Shown here one piece after another: positions 51,326 through 59,847 of a stretch of DNA of 64,000 nucleotides (the stretch's first letter is position 1; the number at the start of each line of letters is the position of its first letter). A program made the position numbers and the translations under genes. This DNA is from an uncultured Clostridia bacterium (lineage in GTDB: Bacteria > Bacillota > Clostridia > Peptostreptococcales > Anaerovoracaceae). The stretch is taken from positions 62,001-126,000 of the forward strand of contig CALWPQ010000025.1 in the NCBI GenBank assembly GCA_944383465.1, read 5' to 3'. The notes beneath the pieces were generated by a model, which saw only the letters and a program-made list of their open reading frames with translations, was not told the DNA's origin and did not search any database.

Positions 51326-54325
51326 CTATAACCAGTCTGGAGGCGGCTGTTCAACGACGGGAGAGGTTTGCGTATTACCGGAGCTGTCAGTATTGCCGTC
51401 AGTAGATGTGTTGCCATCCGTATTGCCGTTATTTTCATCACCCCACGGATTACTGTCGATTACAGGTGGGTCTGTAATATCAGGATCCAAGAGATCTTCC
51501 GGGTCATCCATTATGATATCGTCTCCGCCGACGGCATCGCCGCTGCCGCCGTAAGCCGGGTCAATAGGGTATGTTCCCGGATCAGGATTGTGCAGCTGGC
51601 AATAGTAATGCGGCAGCTCGTATTCTATATCACCCACAACAGGATTTACGGCATAAGGACGCATAACTCCAAATCGCGAATATGTTGACGGGCAGAGAGG
51701 CGTTGCCAGATATCCTGTATACGAGCAGGCTGTAACAGTTTTGTGTACATTATCGTATTCCGTCGGCTCAGTACCTTTTATGAAATATTCCCAGCGGATT
51801 GTTCCGCGCGTATCAGCCCGTGAAAGGTCTGTCGGCAGCAGTCCGCTCTTCGTATCTATTTCGAGGGCAATTACATTTTCAGGCTGTGAAGGGTAAGTGC
51901 CGGTAGGAATATTTGCGCATACCTGACTCATAATTTTGCGCCATACAGAAGTTGCTGCAGCAGAGCCTCTGGTGAGCTCAATATTTACATCGTTTCCGAT
52001 CCATACTGCCGCTGCATACTGCGGAGTAAAGCCTACAAACCAGGCATCGTAATTATCGGTTGTGGTACCGGTCTTACCGGCTACAGGCTGATTGCTGAGT
52101 GCGGCACCGCTTCCGAGGCCTTCTGTAACGACTGAGCGGAGTATATCCGTCATAATAAACGCCACGCCCGGATCGACAACGTCTTCGCTGTACGATACCT
52201 TTTCCAGTATTGTTTCGCCATGCTTATTGGTAACGGTAGTATAGGCAGCAGGTTCAACATAGACGCCGCCATTGGCGTAGACTCCGTAAGCCGCTGCCAT
52301 TTCGAGAGGTGAAACACCATTTGACATACCTCCGAGTGCAAGTGCGGCGGCGTTCATATCATTGGTATCGCCGTCGCGCACTATCGTCGTGATGCCGAGG
52401 TTTTCGCCATAGTCGGCGGCGTATTCGACACCGACCTGCTGGAGTACCTTTACAGCGTTGACGTTCACGGACTGCTGTACGGAAGTCCGCAAGGTGTAGA
52501 GGCCGCGGAAACCTGAATACCAGTTCTTAGGCCACTGTCTGCCGCCCGAAATCATAGGAGAATCGTCGATGACAGAGGCGGCTGTAAAGTATGTGCCATA
52601 TAAATTTTCTATCTCGTTTCCGTTGTTGTCATAAGTTATGAACGTAGGCGTACTGCCGCCGTTCATTATTTCGAGACTCTGCTGGAGTGCCGCTCCGTAT
52701 ACGGTAATCGGCTTGATTGAGGAGCCTGGCTGACGTGGATTTACAGCTCTGTTAAAGAGCTTTACGCCGACAGTGTTTCTGCCGCCCGCCATAGCTTTTA
52801 TCTGTCCGGTCTTGTAATCGAGGATGACCATTGCAGACTGTGGCTGCACTACGCGCTGCTTGAGCGAATAGTGCTGGGCGTCAACGAAAAGATTGCCGTT
52901 TTCATCTGTTCTTATATAATTTGCGTAGTCGCTGTTTTCAAACATCTTAGCGCTGATAATGGCATTTTTCTCACTATCGCGCGATTTATACTGCTGCGGT
53001 ATGAGTATCGTGCCTCCTTGAATGCTGTAAAATACATCGTCTTCTATTATATATAGGTTTTTAAATTCTATTGACACATCGCTGTTTCCCTGGACAGTTG
53101 TCTGATAGAAGTTTAGACGCTTGCCGGTGTACAGCTTGAGGTCGCCGTTTGAAAGCCATTCATATTCGTCAGGAGCGAAGTAGAAACGTCCTTCTTGGTC
53201 AAAGAAATTGTTATAGTTATATAAAAGTATGTTGCCGTTTTTTCCGAGAACATTGCCATCGGCATCGCGGGAAAGGTTGGCTACCCCAGGGAAATTAGCG
53301 TTGTTTGAAAATTCGGTATCGACGATTTTCTGCATGCTGGTATTCATTGTGGTATAAATCTGGAGACCGCCGGTATAAACCTTATCGCGTGCTTCGGAAT
53401 AATCAATATTGTTTTCCGCAGCATAGTCCTGTATTACCTGTTCGATGGCGTAGTCTGAGAAATACGATGAGATTTCCGTGAGACTGCTGATATTCGGGTT
53501 GATGTGGTCGAGAAGATTTTCGGCAAGCGCTGCGTCGCGCTCTTCTTCAGTAATCATTCCCTGTTCACACATATTTTTAAGTGTCAGATTTCTTCTGCTT
53601 TCGGAAGCATCTCCGTTATAGACGTAGGTGTAGTCGCTGCCTTCATATATTATGATATCTTTTTCGGGGTCGACATCCTCAGGATTGTATTTCTTTATGA
53701 GCGCGAACTTTGTCGGCGCTTTTGGAAGAGCTGCGAGAGCAGCGCATTCAATGAGATCAAGCTCGCCTACATCTTTTGAGAAATATGACTGTGCAGCTGC
53801 CTGTACGCCATATGAGTCAAAACCAAGGTTGATGGTATTGAGGTAGGCTTCGATAATCAGCTCCTTGGAAAGGGCGTTTTCTATGAGCACCGAGTAGTAT
53901 GCTTCGGCTATCTTTCTTTCGAGGGAGCGGACTTCGCGTGATTCTGTTAGATAAACATTTCTGGCGAGCTGCTGGGTAATTGTGCTTGTACCGCTTATTT
54001 GACCGCCAGAAACTATGGCGTCTCGTATAGCGCCAAATATTCTTATGATATTAAAGCCATTGTGATCCCAGAATGTCTTATCCTCGATGGCGATGAACGC
54101 ATTGACGAGGTTATCCGGGAGATCCTCGAATTCGATGTTGGTGCGCGTTTCACCGCTGCCGACGGTGGCGATGATATTGCCTTCGTCATCGTAGAGCACT
54201 GAACTTTCGGAAAGCATCGAGTAGATGTTATCCGGGTTTATTTCCGGTGCTTTGATGATGACAACCGCGGCGTATGCGCCGACTATGAGCACCATAACGA
54301 GAAATATGCATGCGAAGAGACGCAC
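51326..54325 (-). CDS. class A penicillin-binding protein 1A (main frame)
   Basis: This bifunctional peptidoglycan synthase has 999 residues in this frame. One membrane helix (about 3-24) precedes the GT51 transglycosylase domain with FIAIEDKTFWDHNGFN and TSTITQQLARNVYL. The transpeptidase has RQPGSSIKPITVY (SxxK), QQSVNVNAV (SxN) and VAGKTGTTTDNYDAW (KTGT). A Gly/Asn/Thr/Pro-rich tail ends it. The frame begins only with a GTG (54325) that has no ribosome-binding site. Upstream it runs back through a Lys-rich stretch to a TGA. The normal N-terminus is in another frame (54228-54830), so the gene appears to be split by the A9 run at 54364-54372. Confidence 0.9.
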   Translation of the reverse strand: MRLFACIFLVMVLIVGAYAAVVIIKAPEINPDNIYSMLSESSVLYDDEGNIIATVGSGETRTNIEFEDLPDNLVNAFIAIEDKTFWDHNGFNIIRIFGAIRDAIVSGGQISGTSTITQQLARNVYLTESREVRSLERKIAEAYYSVLIENALSKELIIEAYLNTINLGFDSYGVQAAAQSYFSKDVGELDLIECAALAALPKAPTKFALIKKYNPEDVDPEKDIIIYEGSDYTYVYNGDASESRRNLTLKNMCEQGMITEEERDAALAENLLDHINPNISSLTEISSYFSDYAIEQVIQDYAAENNIDYSEARDKVYTGGLQIYTTMNTSMQKIVDTEFSNNANFPGVANLSRDADGNVLGKNGNILLYNYNNFFDQEGRFYFAPDEYEWLSNGDLKLYTGKRLNFYQTTVQGNSDVSIEFKNLYIIEDDVFYSIQGGTILIPQQYKSRDSEKNAIISAKMFENSDYANYIRTDENGNLFVDAQHYSLKQRVVQPQSAMVILDYKTGQIKAMAGGRNTVGVKLFNRAVNPRQPGSSIKPITVYGAALQQSLEIMNGGSTPTFITYDNNGNEIENLYGTYFTAASVIDDSPMISGGRQWPKNWYSGFRGLYTLRTSVQQSVNVNAVKVLQQVGVEYAADYGENLGITTIVRDGDTNDMNAAALALGGMSNGVSPLEMAAAYGVYANGGVYVEPAAYTTVTNKHGETILEKVSYSEDVVDPGVAFIMTDILRSVVTEGLGSGAALSNQPVAGKTGTTTDNYDAWFVGFTPQYAAAVWIGNDVNIELTRGSAAATSVWRKIMSQVCANIPTGTYPSQPENVIALEIDTKSGLLPTDLSRADTRGTIRWEYFIKGTEPTEYDNVHKTVTACSYTGYLATPLCPSTYSRFGVMRPYAVNPVVGDIEYELPHYYCQLHNPDPGTYPIDPAYGGSGDAVGGDDIIMDDPEDLLDPDITDPPVIDSNPWGDENNGNTDGNTSTDGNTDSSGNTQTSPVVEQPPPDWL

Positions 54326-54830
54326 GAGCTTCTTTACATTGATCCTGTATTTCTTTTTTCTTCTTTTTTTTTCCGGTCATTGAACTTCCTACTGCTGAGT
54401 TTTCCGCACTTTCGGAGTTGTCTTCATCTACGAGAAACTCTTCTTTTGCCTTTCTGGAAATTTTGGAGAAGAGAACTTCACATTTTTCCGAGATGCTCGA
54501 GGCAATACCGGAAAATCTGTTGCGCTGTTTGCGCAGTTCTTTTTCCTCGGCGAGCCTTTCGCTCCTTGTCTTCCTTTTTTGAGCATCAGTGCTGCTTAAA
54601 AATTCTGCGATAGCTTCTTCCTTTAATATATCGGCGTCGGCAGCGCTTTTCACGGAATTATTCTCTGAAAGCGCGTCAGTGTGTTTATTACCGCTGCCGG
54701 CAGTGTCGTCTTTGTTAAGTCCTTCGGCAATTTCGTCAAACTGAGCGAAAAAGTCGTCGATTTCATTCGACTCGGAGAAAAACTTGTCATTATTTTCACC
54801 TGATTTGTCGTTTCTGTAATCGTCACTCAA
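54228..54830 (-). CDS. cytoplasmic N-terminal part of PBP1A, out of frame with the rest
   Basis: A frame from TTG 54830 (AGGTGA upstream) encodes an acidic, Ser/Asp-rich cytoplasmic region of about 155 residues with a coiled stretch (TRSERLAEEKELRKQRNR). It ends in MTGKKKKKK. After the poly-A tract it reads nonsense to a stop at 54228. The other frame continues with KKYRINVKKLVRLFACIF, the expected membrane entry of PBP1A. Long acidic or basic cytoplasmic tails are common in clostridial PBP1A, so these two frames are probably one gene of about 1165 codons. Confidence 0.6.
   Translation of the reverse strand: MSDDYRNDKSGENNDKFFSESNEIDDFFAQFDEIAEGLNKDDTAGSGNKHTDALSENNSVKSAADADILKEEAIAEFLSSTDAQKRKTRSERLAEEKELRKQRNRFSGIASSISEKCEVLFSKISRKAKEEFLVDEDNSESAENSAVGSSMTGKKKKKKEIQDQCKEARASLRMHISRYGAHSRRIRRGCHHQSTGNKPG
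54364..54372 (-). other. A9 homopolymer at the PBP1A frameshift
   Basis: Nine T on the plus strand (A9 in the coding strand) lie just before AAG and six more A. Losing one A would join the two PBP1A frames. Such tracts are prone to replication slippage, transcription slippage and sequencing error. Confidence 0.7.
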
Positions 54831-54883
54831 AATTATCACCTGCCTTGAAAATTGTAGTAAATGCCTAATGATATACAAACTAT

Positions 54884-54892
54884 ATTATACCA
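54884..54892 (-). promoter_or_regulatory. extended -10 promoter candidate for PBP1A
   Basis: On the minus strand TGG-TATAAT (54892 to 54884) forms an extended -10 box, 54 bp before the TTG start at 54830. No good -35 is visible, which extended -10 promoters tolerate. Confidence 0.45.
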
Positions 54893-55090
54893 TATATAGT
54901 ATTGAAAAAAAATAGAAATTCTCTTTCATAATTATTAACGAATTCTTACTTTTTTAGACCGCTGCGAATAAGAAGGAAAAGTCTCCGGCATCTTTATCAG
55001 CATCGTCCGCCTTTAATATTGTGCTAAAGGGTTTTTTATAGAGGGCGATAACGGCAAAAGAATTCTTTAATATATTTGACGAATTTGTTG

Positions 55091-55119
55091 TTGAAAAGTT
55101 CCTTTATATGGAATATAAT
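55091..55119 (+). promoter_or_regulatory. promoter for comEC-holA
   Basis: TTGAAA (55091-55096) and a perfect TATAAT (55114-55119) are 17 bp apart, 48 bp before the comEC start. It is among the best promoter matches in the window. Confidence 0.65.
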
Positions 55120-55166
55120 AGAAAAAAAGGGATAAATTAGAATAAAAGGGCTGGAGAGAGAATAGA

Positions 55167-57752
55167 ATGAGGCGACCTGTAGTACCTATATGCGGCGGTT
55201 TTGTTTCGGGGGCTGCCATCGCATATTTTTTGATAGCTAAATACGATAATGAAGTGGTAAAGTGCATTTATGCCGTGCTGATAACGGGAATAGCATCAGC
55301 GGGAGCCGCAGGCGCGTTAAAACTTCGCATTGCTTTGTGCAGGAGAAAAGGCGCGCGCAAGTGCGGCTTCTGGAAAGAATTTGACGGTCATGCGCCTGTT
55401 TGGCGGAAATTTTGCTTTAATGCAGGAATATCCGCGCGTATACAGAGCGCAATGCTTTACTTAAAAACGACGGCGCGTGTGCCGATTATTCTGTTTGCTG
55501 CGGCATTTATATTGTCGGCGGCACTTATGCACGCGGAAAACGGGAGACAGGGAAGCCTTGAAAAAAATGTCGGAAGCGTATGCGATATAAGAGGTGTAGT
55601 GCTTCGTGCAGAGGAAAAAGAAATGGGTGAAAGGTACAAGCTGCTCGTTCGCACGGATGAGGGTGAGAAAACACTGGTTACTGTTAGCGGCGGGCAGTTT
55701 GCGGGGGATTCTGAAAATTGCGAGGATAAATTGCAGGGAAATAAGCATAATGCAGAAGATGCATCGATCCTGCCTGAAACAAGGCCCTTGCTGCGCGAAC
55801 TCGTTGGCTGCCGCATAAGTCTGCGCGCTTATGTAGAATTTCCGCAGGGAAGGCGCAATCCCAAATGTTTTGATTACAGGCTGTATCTTAAGAGCCGCGG
55901 CGTGAAGACAGTAGTAAGTGCGAAGGCAGCGCAGATAAAATTAGAGGAGACTCCGAAAACGCTCGGTGCCAAATATCTGCATAAGATATCGGAATTCAAA
56001 GGCGGATTCAGCGAAAAGCTTATGCAAAATATAGATAAAAAAAGTGCGGCTCTGCTTCTCGGTATGCTTTTCGGAGAAAAAGAATTGATAGAAGATGATA
56101 CATATACGATTTACCGCCAAAACGGTACAGCGCATGTGCTTGCGGTAAGCGGCCTGCATGTAGGTGCACTTTACGCCTGCGTATCAAAACTCGTGCGGAA
56201 AAGAGGGAGCATAGCGGTAAACGCGCTGATGGCGGCAGTGCTCTTAACATATGCGGCGCTGGCAGGATTTTCACCTTCGGTTACAAGAGCTGCCGCAATG
56301 ATATTCATACATATTATTGCAGATATGCTGCACCGCCGTTATGATATGCTGTCGGCTGCTTGCCTGTGTATAATAATAAATATGGTAAAAAATCCATTTG
56401 TTTTGTTTGATACGGGCTTTCAGCTTTCATATACGGCGGTAATAGCTATAGCCATTTTAGGCTCTGCGGCGAAGCTTATGCCTTATGGGGGCGCGCTGTC
56501 ATTTCTTTCGGTGCAGCTCGGTACTGTGCCGCTGACGGCATATATATTTAACTATTTTTCGCTGGGGAGCTTTATTGTAAATATACCTGTAATACTCATC
56601 GCAGGTGTGACGGTACCATGCGGCATGCTTGCGTTTGCCGTGCATAATATCAGCAATACGCTCTTTGTACTTGCGGCACAGATGGCTTCTATCCTCTGTG
56701 ATTTTATGACTTATATAAATGAGCTTGCATATATGGACGGACACTTGACTTTCGATACTGTGAGCCCGGGCATTGCTTTGATGATAATTTATTATGGCAT
56801 AGTGCTCGGGGGATTTTCCGAAATGGCTCTTGTATGGTATGCCAGGCGCAGCACGAGAAAGATTGCGGCAGCAACGGTACTTATCGTGCTCATCGGGTTT
56901 GCCGCCGGCGCATTTGCGGACGACGGCTTTTCAAAGACCGGTATCGTATTCGTCGATGTTGGGCAGGGCGACTGCCTGCATATAAAGAGCGGCAGCAGGC
57001 ATTATCTTATTGACGGCGGTGGATCTTTATCGTATGATGTCGGAGAAAACACGCTGAAACCGTATCTTCTGAAAAACGGTGTGCGCAAAGTGGAGGCAGC
57101 TTTCGTGAGCCATCTTCACACTGATCATTACAGAGGAATAGCATCTCTATGCAGGCGCGGTATGGTCAGATATTTATGTACATATGAAGGAAACAGAAGC
57201 AGAGAAAAAGAGATACTTGCTGAAACGGGACTTATGCCTGAACGGATAATTTATATAAAGGCAGGCGATCGGATATCGCTTGCGGGAGACGGCAGCGTTA
57301 CGGTGCTGAGTCCCGCAAGCCGGGAAGATGTCACGGGATATCAAGAAAATAATGACGATGAAAATAAAAACTCGCTGATAATGCGCGTAGAATGCGGAGG
57401 CATTTCAGTGCTTATGAACGGTGATATATCGGCGGAAGCGGAAATGGAGCTTGTCAGAAAATTCACAAGCAAGGACGGTGCGTCCGCAGGGTTACTTGAA
57501 TGCGATATATTAAAAGCTGCACATCACGGCAGCAAGTACAGCAGCTGCGACGAATTTGTAGAAGCAGTGCAGCCTGAAATAATGATGTTTCAGGTTGGCA
57601 GTAATAATTACGGGCATCCGGATAAAAGTTTAATTGAAAAATGCCTTAAAAAAGGTATAATGGTATATAGAAACGACACTGACGGTGCTGTAGGCTTTTA
57701 CCGCGAAAGGAGAACAAACAGCATAAAAGCGCTTGCGGTACGAAAGGATTAA
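55167..57752 (+). CDS. comEC: ComEC/Rec2 DNA-uptake channel protein
   Basis: This 861-residue membrane protein of natural transformation carries single-stranded DNA into the cell. It contains an N-terminal DUF4131-like region, a Competence domain with GTAHVLAVSGLHVGALYACV and TYAALAGFSPSVTRAAAMIF, and a C-terminal metallo-beta-lactamase domain with FVDVGQGDCLHI, AAFVSHLHTDHYRGIASL and KAAHHGSKYSS. All are in the usual order and length. It precedes holA by 8 bp, the standard comEC-holA neighbourhood. Whether the organism is competent cannot be judged from this gene alone. Confidence 0.93.
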   Translation: MRRPVVPICGGFVSGAAIAYFLIAKYDNEVVKCIYAVLITGIASAGAAGALKLRIALCRRKGARKCGFWKEFDGHAPVWRKFCFNAGISARIQSAMLYLKTTARVPIILFAAAFILSAALMHAENGRQGSLEKNVGSVCDIRGVVLRAEEKEMGERYKLLVRTDEGEKTLVTVSGGQFAGDSENCEDKLQGNKHNAEDASILPETRPLLRELVGCRISLRAYVEFPQGRRNPKCFDYRLYLKSRGVKTVVSAKAAQIKLEETPKTLGAKYLHKISEFKGGFSEKLMQNIDKKSAALLLGMLFGEKELIEDDTYTIYRQNGTAHVLAVSGLHVGALYACVSKLVRKRGSIAVNALMAAVLLTYAALAGFSPSVTRAAAMIFIHIIADMLHRRYDMLSAACLCIIINMVKNPFVLFDTGFQLSYTAVIAIAILGSAAKLMPYGGALSFLSVQLGTVPLTAYIFNYFSLGSFIVNIPVILIAGVTVPCGMLAFAVHNISNTLFVLAAQMASILCDFMTYINELAYMDGHLTFDTVSPGIALMIIYYGIVLGGFSEMALVWYARRSTRKIAAATVLIVLIGFAAGAFADDGFSKTGIVFVDVGQGDCLHIKSGSRHYLIDGGGSLSYDVGENTLKPYLLKNGVRKVEAAFVSHLHTDHYRGIASLCRRGMVRYLCTYEGNRSREKEILAETGLMPERIIYIKAGDRISLAGDGSVTVLSPASREDVTGYQENNDDENKNSLIMRVECGGISVLMNGDISAEAEMELVRKFTSKDGASAGLLECDILKAAHHGSKYSSCDEFVEAVQPEIMMFQVGSNNYGHPDKSLIEKCLKKGIMVYRNDTDGAVGFYRERRTNSIKALAVRKD

Positions 57753-57760
57753 GACTTTAT

Positions 57761-58822
57761 ATGGCATATCAAAAATCAAGATCGAGCAAGAAAGAGCATG
57801 CTTTTAAGAGAATTGCGAGAGATGTAAAAGCAGGCGAAATACCGCCTGTTGTTTTGCTGTGCGGAAAAGAGCAGTATCTTGCAGCCTGGGGAGCGGAGCT
57901 TATAGAAAACAGATTTGTAAATCCGGCTGCAAAAGCGCTTGACTTAGTGCGTTTTGCGGACGATACAGTGACGGTAACAGGCATTATAGAGGCGTGCGAA
58001 ACCCTGAGTATGTTTTCCGAACGAAGAGTTATCGTAGTTTCTGACTTTGCGCCGCTTGAAGGTGCGCGGCTCAAGGGCTTTTCGGACGATGACGAAGCGC
58101 ATCTTGCAGAATATATAAAGGACATACCCGAAAGCGCCGTGCTCATATTTACATGCGTTATCCCTGATAGAAGGAGAAAGCTTTATAAAGCATGCAGCGA
58201 GATTGGAGCTGTGTACGAGTTTGATACGCTGTCAGAAAGCGATCTTATTAAATTTATAATAAAGAGGATAAAACTTGCGGGAAAGACCTGCCAAGCAAAT
58301 GTTATAGAAGAATTCATAGAAAACAGCGGATATTATAATAAGGAAACAGATTACACGCTGTATAATCTGGAAAATGACCTCAAGAAAATAATAGCGTATG
58401 CGGCGGACGATGAAATAATTATGCAGGATGTGCTGTCTGTTATATCAGGAAGCCTTGAAACATATATATTTGCACTCATAGACAGCATCAGCACGGGAAA
58501 AAAAGGTGAGGCCTATAAACTGCTTTATAATATATTGAGCGGCGGTGAGAGCATATACAGGGTGCTCTCGATGATAGTATCGCAGTATGAACTTATTCTC
58601 GAGGTTAAAGAGCTTAAAGAAGCAGGGTTCGGAAAGGATGAGATAGTTAAAACTCTCGGCGTGCATGAATTCAGGGTCAAAAAAGCGATAGGCTTTGCCA
58701 ATAAATATTCGTCGGCTGCACTGCGCAGCATTCTCATTTCGGCATATGATACTGATAAAAATATCAAGAGCGGACTTATTACTCAGGATCTTGCACTGGA
58801 AATGCTCATTGCTTCAATATAA
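57761..58822 (+). CDS. holA: DNA polymerase III delta subunit
   Basis: This 353-residue clamp-loader subunit opens the sliding clamp. The N-terminal PPVVLLCGKEQYLAAWGAELIENRFVNP and the later YNLENDLKKIIAYAADDEIIMQDVLSVISGSLETYIFALIDSIS match HolA. Then LLYNILSGGESIYRVLSMIVSQYELILEVKEL forms the collar region. Sequence conservation in this family is low, so the comEC neighbour adds weight. A basic N-terminal tail of about 25 residues (SRSSKKEHAFKRIARDVK) is slightly longer than usual. Confidence 0.9.
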   Translation: MAYQKSRSSKKEHAFKRIARDVKAGEIPPVVLLCGKEQYLAAWGAELIENRFVNPAAKALDLVRFADDTVTVTGIIEACETLSMFSERRVIVVSDFAPLEGARLKGFSDDDEAHLAEYIKDIPESAVLIFTCVIPDRRRKLYKACSEIGAVYEFDTLSESDLIKFIIKRIKLAGKTCQANVIEEFIENSGYYNKETDYTLYNLENDLKKIIAYAADDEIIMQDVLSVISGSLETYIFALIDSISTGKKGEAYKLLYNILSGGESIYRVLSMIVSQYELILEVKELKEAGFGKDEIVKTLGVHEFRVKKAIGFANKYSSAALRSILISAYDTDKNIKSGLITQDLALEMLIASI

Positions 58823-58865
58823 AGCTCTTATAAAAAATGTAAATCGAAAAAAAGGACGATAATTG

Positions 58866-58894
58866 TTGAATTTTTGTCAATAATGCTATATGAT
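58866..58894 (+). promoter_or_regulatory. promoter for nfnAB
   Basis: TTGAAT (58866-58871) and TATGAT (58889-58894) are 17 bp apart, 65 bp before the nfnA start, which has CAGGAGG. Confidence 0.55.
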
Positions 58895-58959
58895 AGAATA
58901 TAGACCAATAAAGCATAAGGTGAAACCTGTGCAAATAAGCATATTCCAGGAGGAAAAGA

Positions 58960-59847
58960 ATGTTTAAAATTTTGAAGGCAGAGCAGCTCTCTGCAAATGT
59001 ATATTTGAAGGTTGTCTACGCTCCGAGAGTAGCAAAGACTTGCGAGCCGGGACAGTTTATCATCGTAAGACTCGATGAGGTATCAGAACGAATCCCGCTC
59101 ACTATCTGTGATTACGACCGTGAGAATGGTACGGTTACTATCGTATTCCAGCCTGTAGGTGCATCTACTCAGAAGATGGTTGACTTAAAGGAAGGAGATT
59201 ATTTCGCAGATTTCGTCGGTCCTCTCGGTTGCCCGTCAGAGCTTGTTACGGACGATCTTGAAGAAGTAAAGAAAAAGAAGATCCTTTTTGTTGCCGGCGG
59301 TGTAGGCACAGCGCCTGTATATCCGCAGGTTAAGTGGCTTCATGAGCACGGTATAGATGCTGATGTTATCGTAGGTGCAAAGACTAAAGATTTGCTTATA
59401 TTTGAAGAAGATATGAGAAAGGTTGCTGGTAACCTCTACATATGTACAGATGACGGAAGCTACGGCTTCAGCGGTATGGTTACAGGAATGATAGAAAAGC
59501 TCGTAGAAGAGGGTAAGCAGTACGATCTCTGCGTAGCTATCGGACCTATGATTATGATGAAGTTCGCATGCCTCACGACAAAGAAGCTCAATATTCCTAC
59601 TATCGTAAGCATGAATCCTATTATGGTAGACGGAACAGGAATGTGCGGAGCCTGCCGTGTTATCGTAGGCGATGAGGTTAAGTTTGCATGCGTAGATGGT
59701 CCTGAATTTGACGGACACAAGGTTGATTTCGACCAGGCTATGAAGCGCCAGACGATGTATAAGTCTGAGGAAGGAAGAGCGGCCCTGAAGCTTCAGGAGG
59801 GCGATACGCACCACGGCGGCTGCGGAAATTGCGGAGGTGACAAATAA
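58960..59847 (+). CDS. nfnA: NfnA-type FAD/[2Fe-2S] subunit of bifurcating transhydrogenase
   Basis: This 295-residue subunit resembles ferredoxin-NADP reductase and dihydroorotate dehydrogenase electron-transfer subunit. It binds FAD (PLTICDYDRENGTVTIVFQ), NAD (FVAGGVGTAPVYPQVKWL) and a [2Fe-2S] cluster (DGTGMCGACRVIVGDEVKFACVDGPEFDGH). With NfnB it couples NADPH oxidation to reduction of NAD+ and ferredoxin, or the reverse. The C-terminus has a His/Gly/Cys-rich tail (HHGGCGNCGG) that could bind metal and is not usual for the core fold. It overlaps nfnB by one base. Confidence 0.88.
   Translation: MFKILKAEQLSANVYLKVVYAPRVAKTCEPGQFIIVRLDEVSERIPLTICDYDRENGTVTIVFQPVGASTQKMVDLKEGDYFADFVGPLGCPSELVTDDLEEVKKKKILFVAGGVGTAPVYPQVKWLHEHGIDADVIVGAKTKDLLIFEEDMRKVAGNLYICTDDGSYGFSGMVTGMIEKLVEEGKQYDLCVAIGPMIMMKFACLTTKKLNIPTIVSMNPIMVDGTGMCGACRVIVGDEVKFACVDGPEFDGHKVDFDQAMKRQTMYKSEEGRAALKLQEGDTHHGGCGNCGGDK

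Larger units (their letters stand above)
54831..55166. other. divergent control region between PBP1A and comEC
   Basis: This 336-bp gap has no gene that I can support. It holds an outward promoter candidate on each strand, listed separately. The middle is AT-rich, without a clear hairpin. Confidence 0.5.

Noticed and set aside
54352-54372. Programmed -1 ribosomal frameshift at an A-AAA-AAG site in PBP1A
   Set aside because: The in-frame slippery heptamer is present, but joining the frames needs +1 (or -2), so a canonical -1 shift would not restore the protein.
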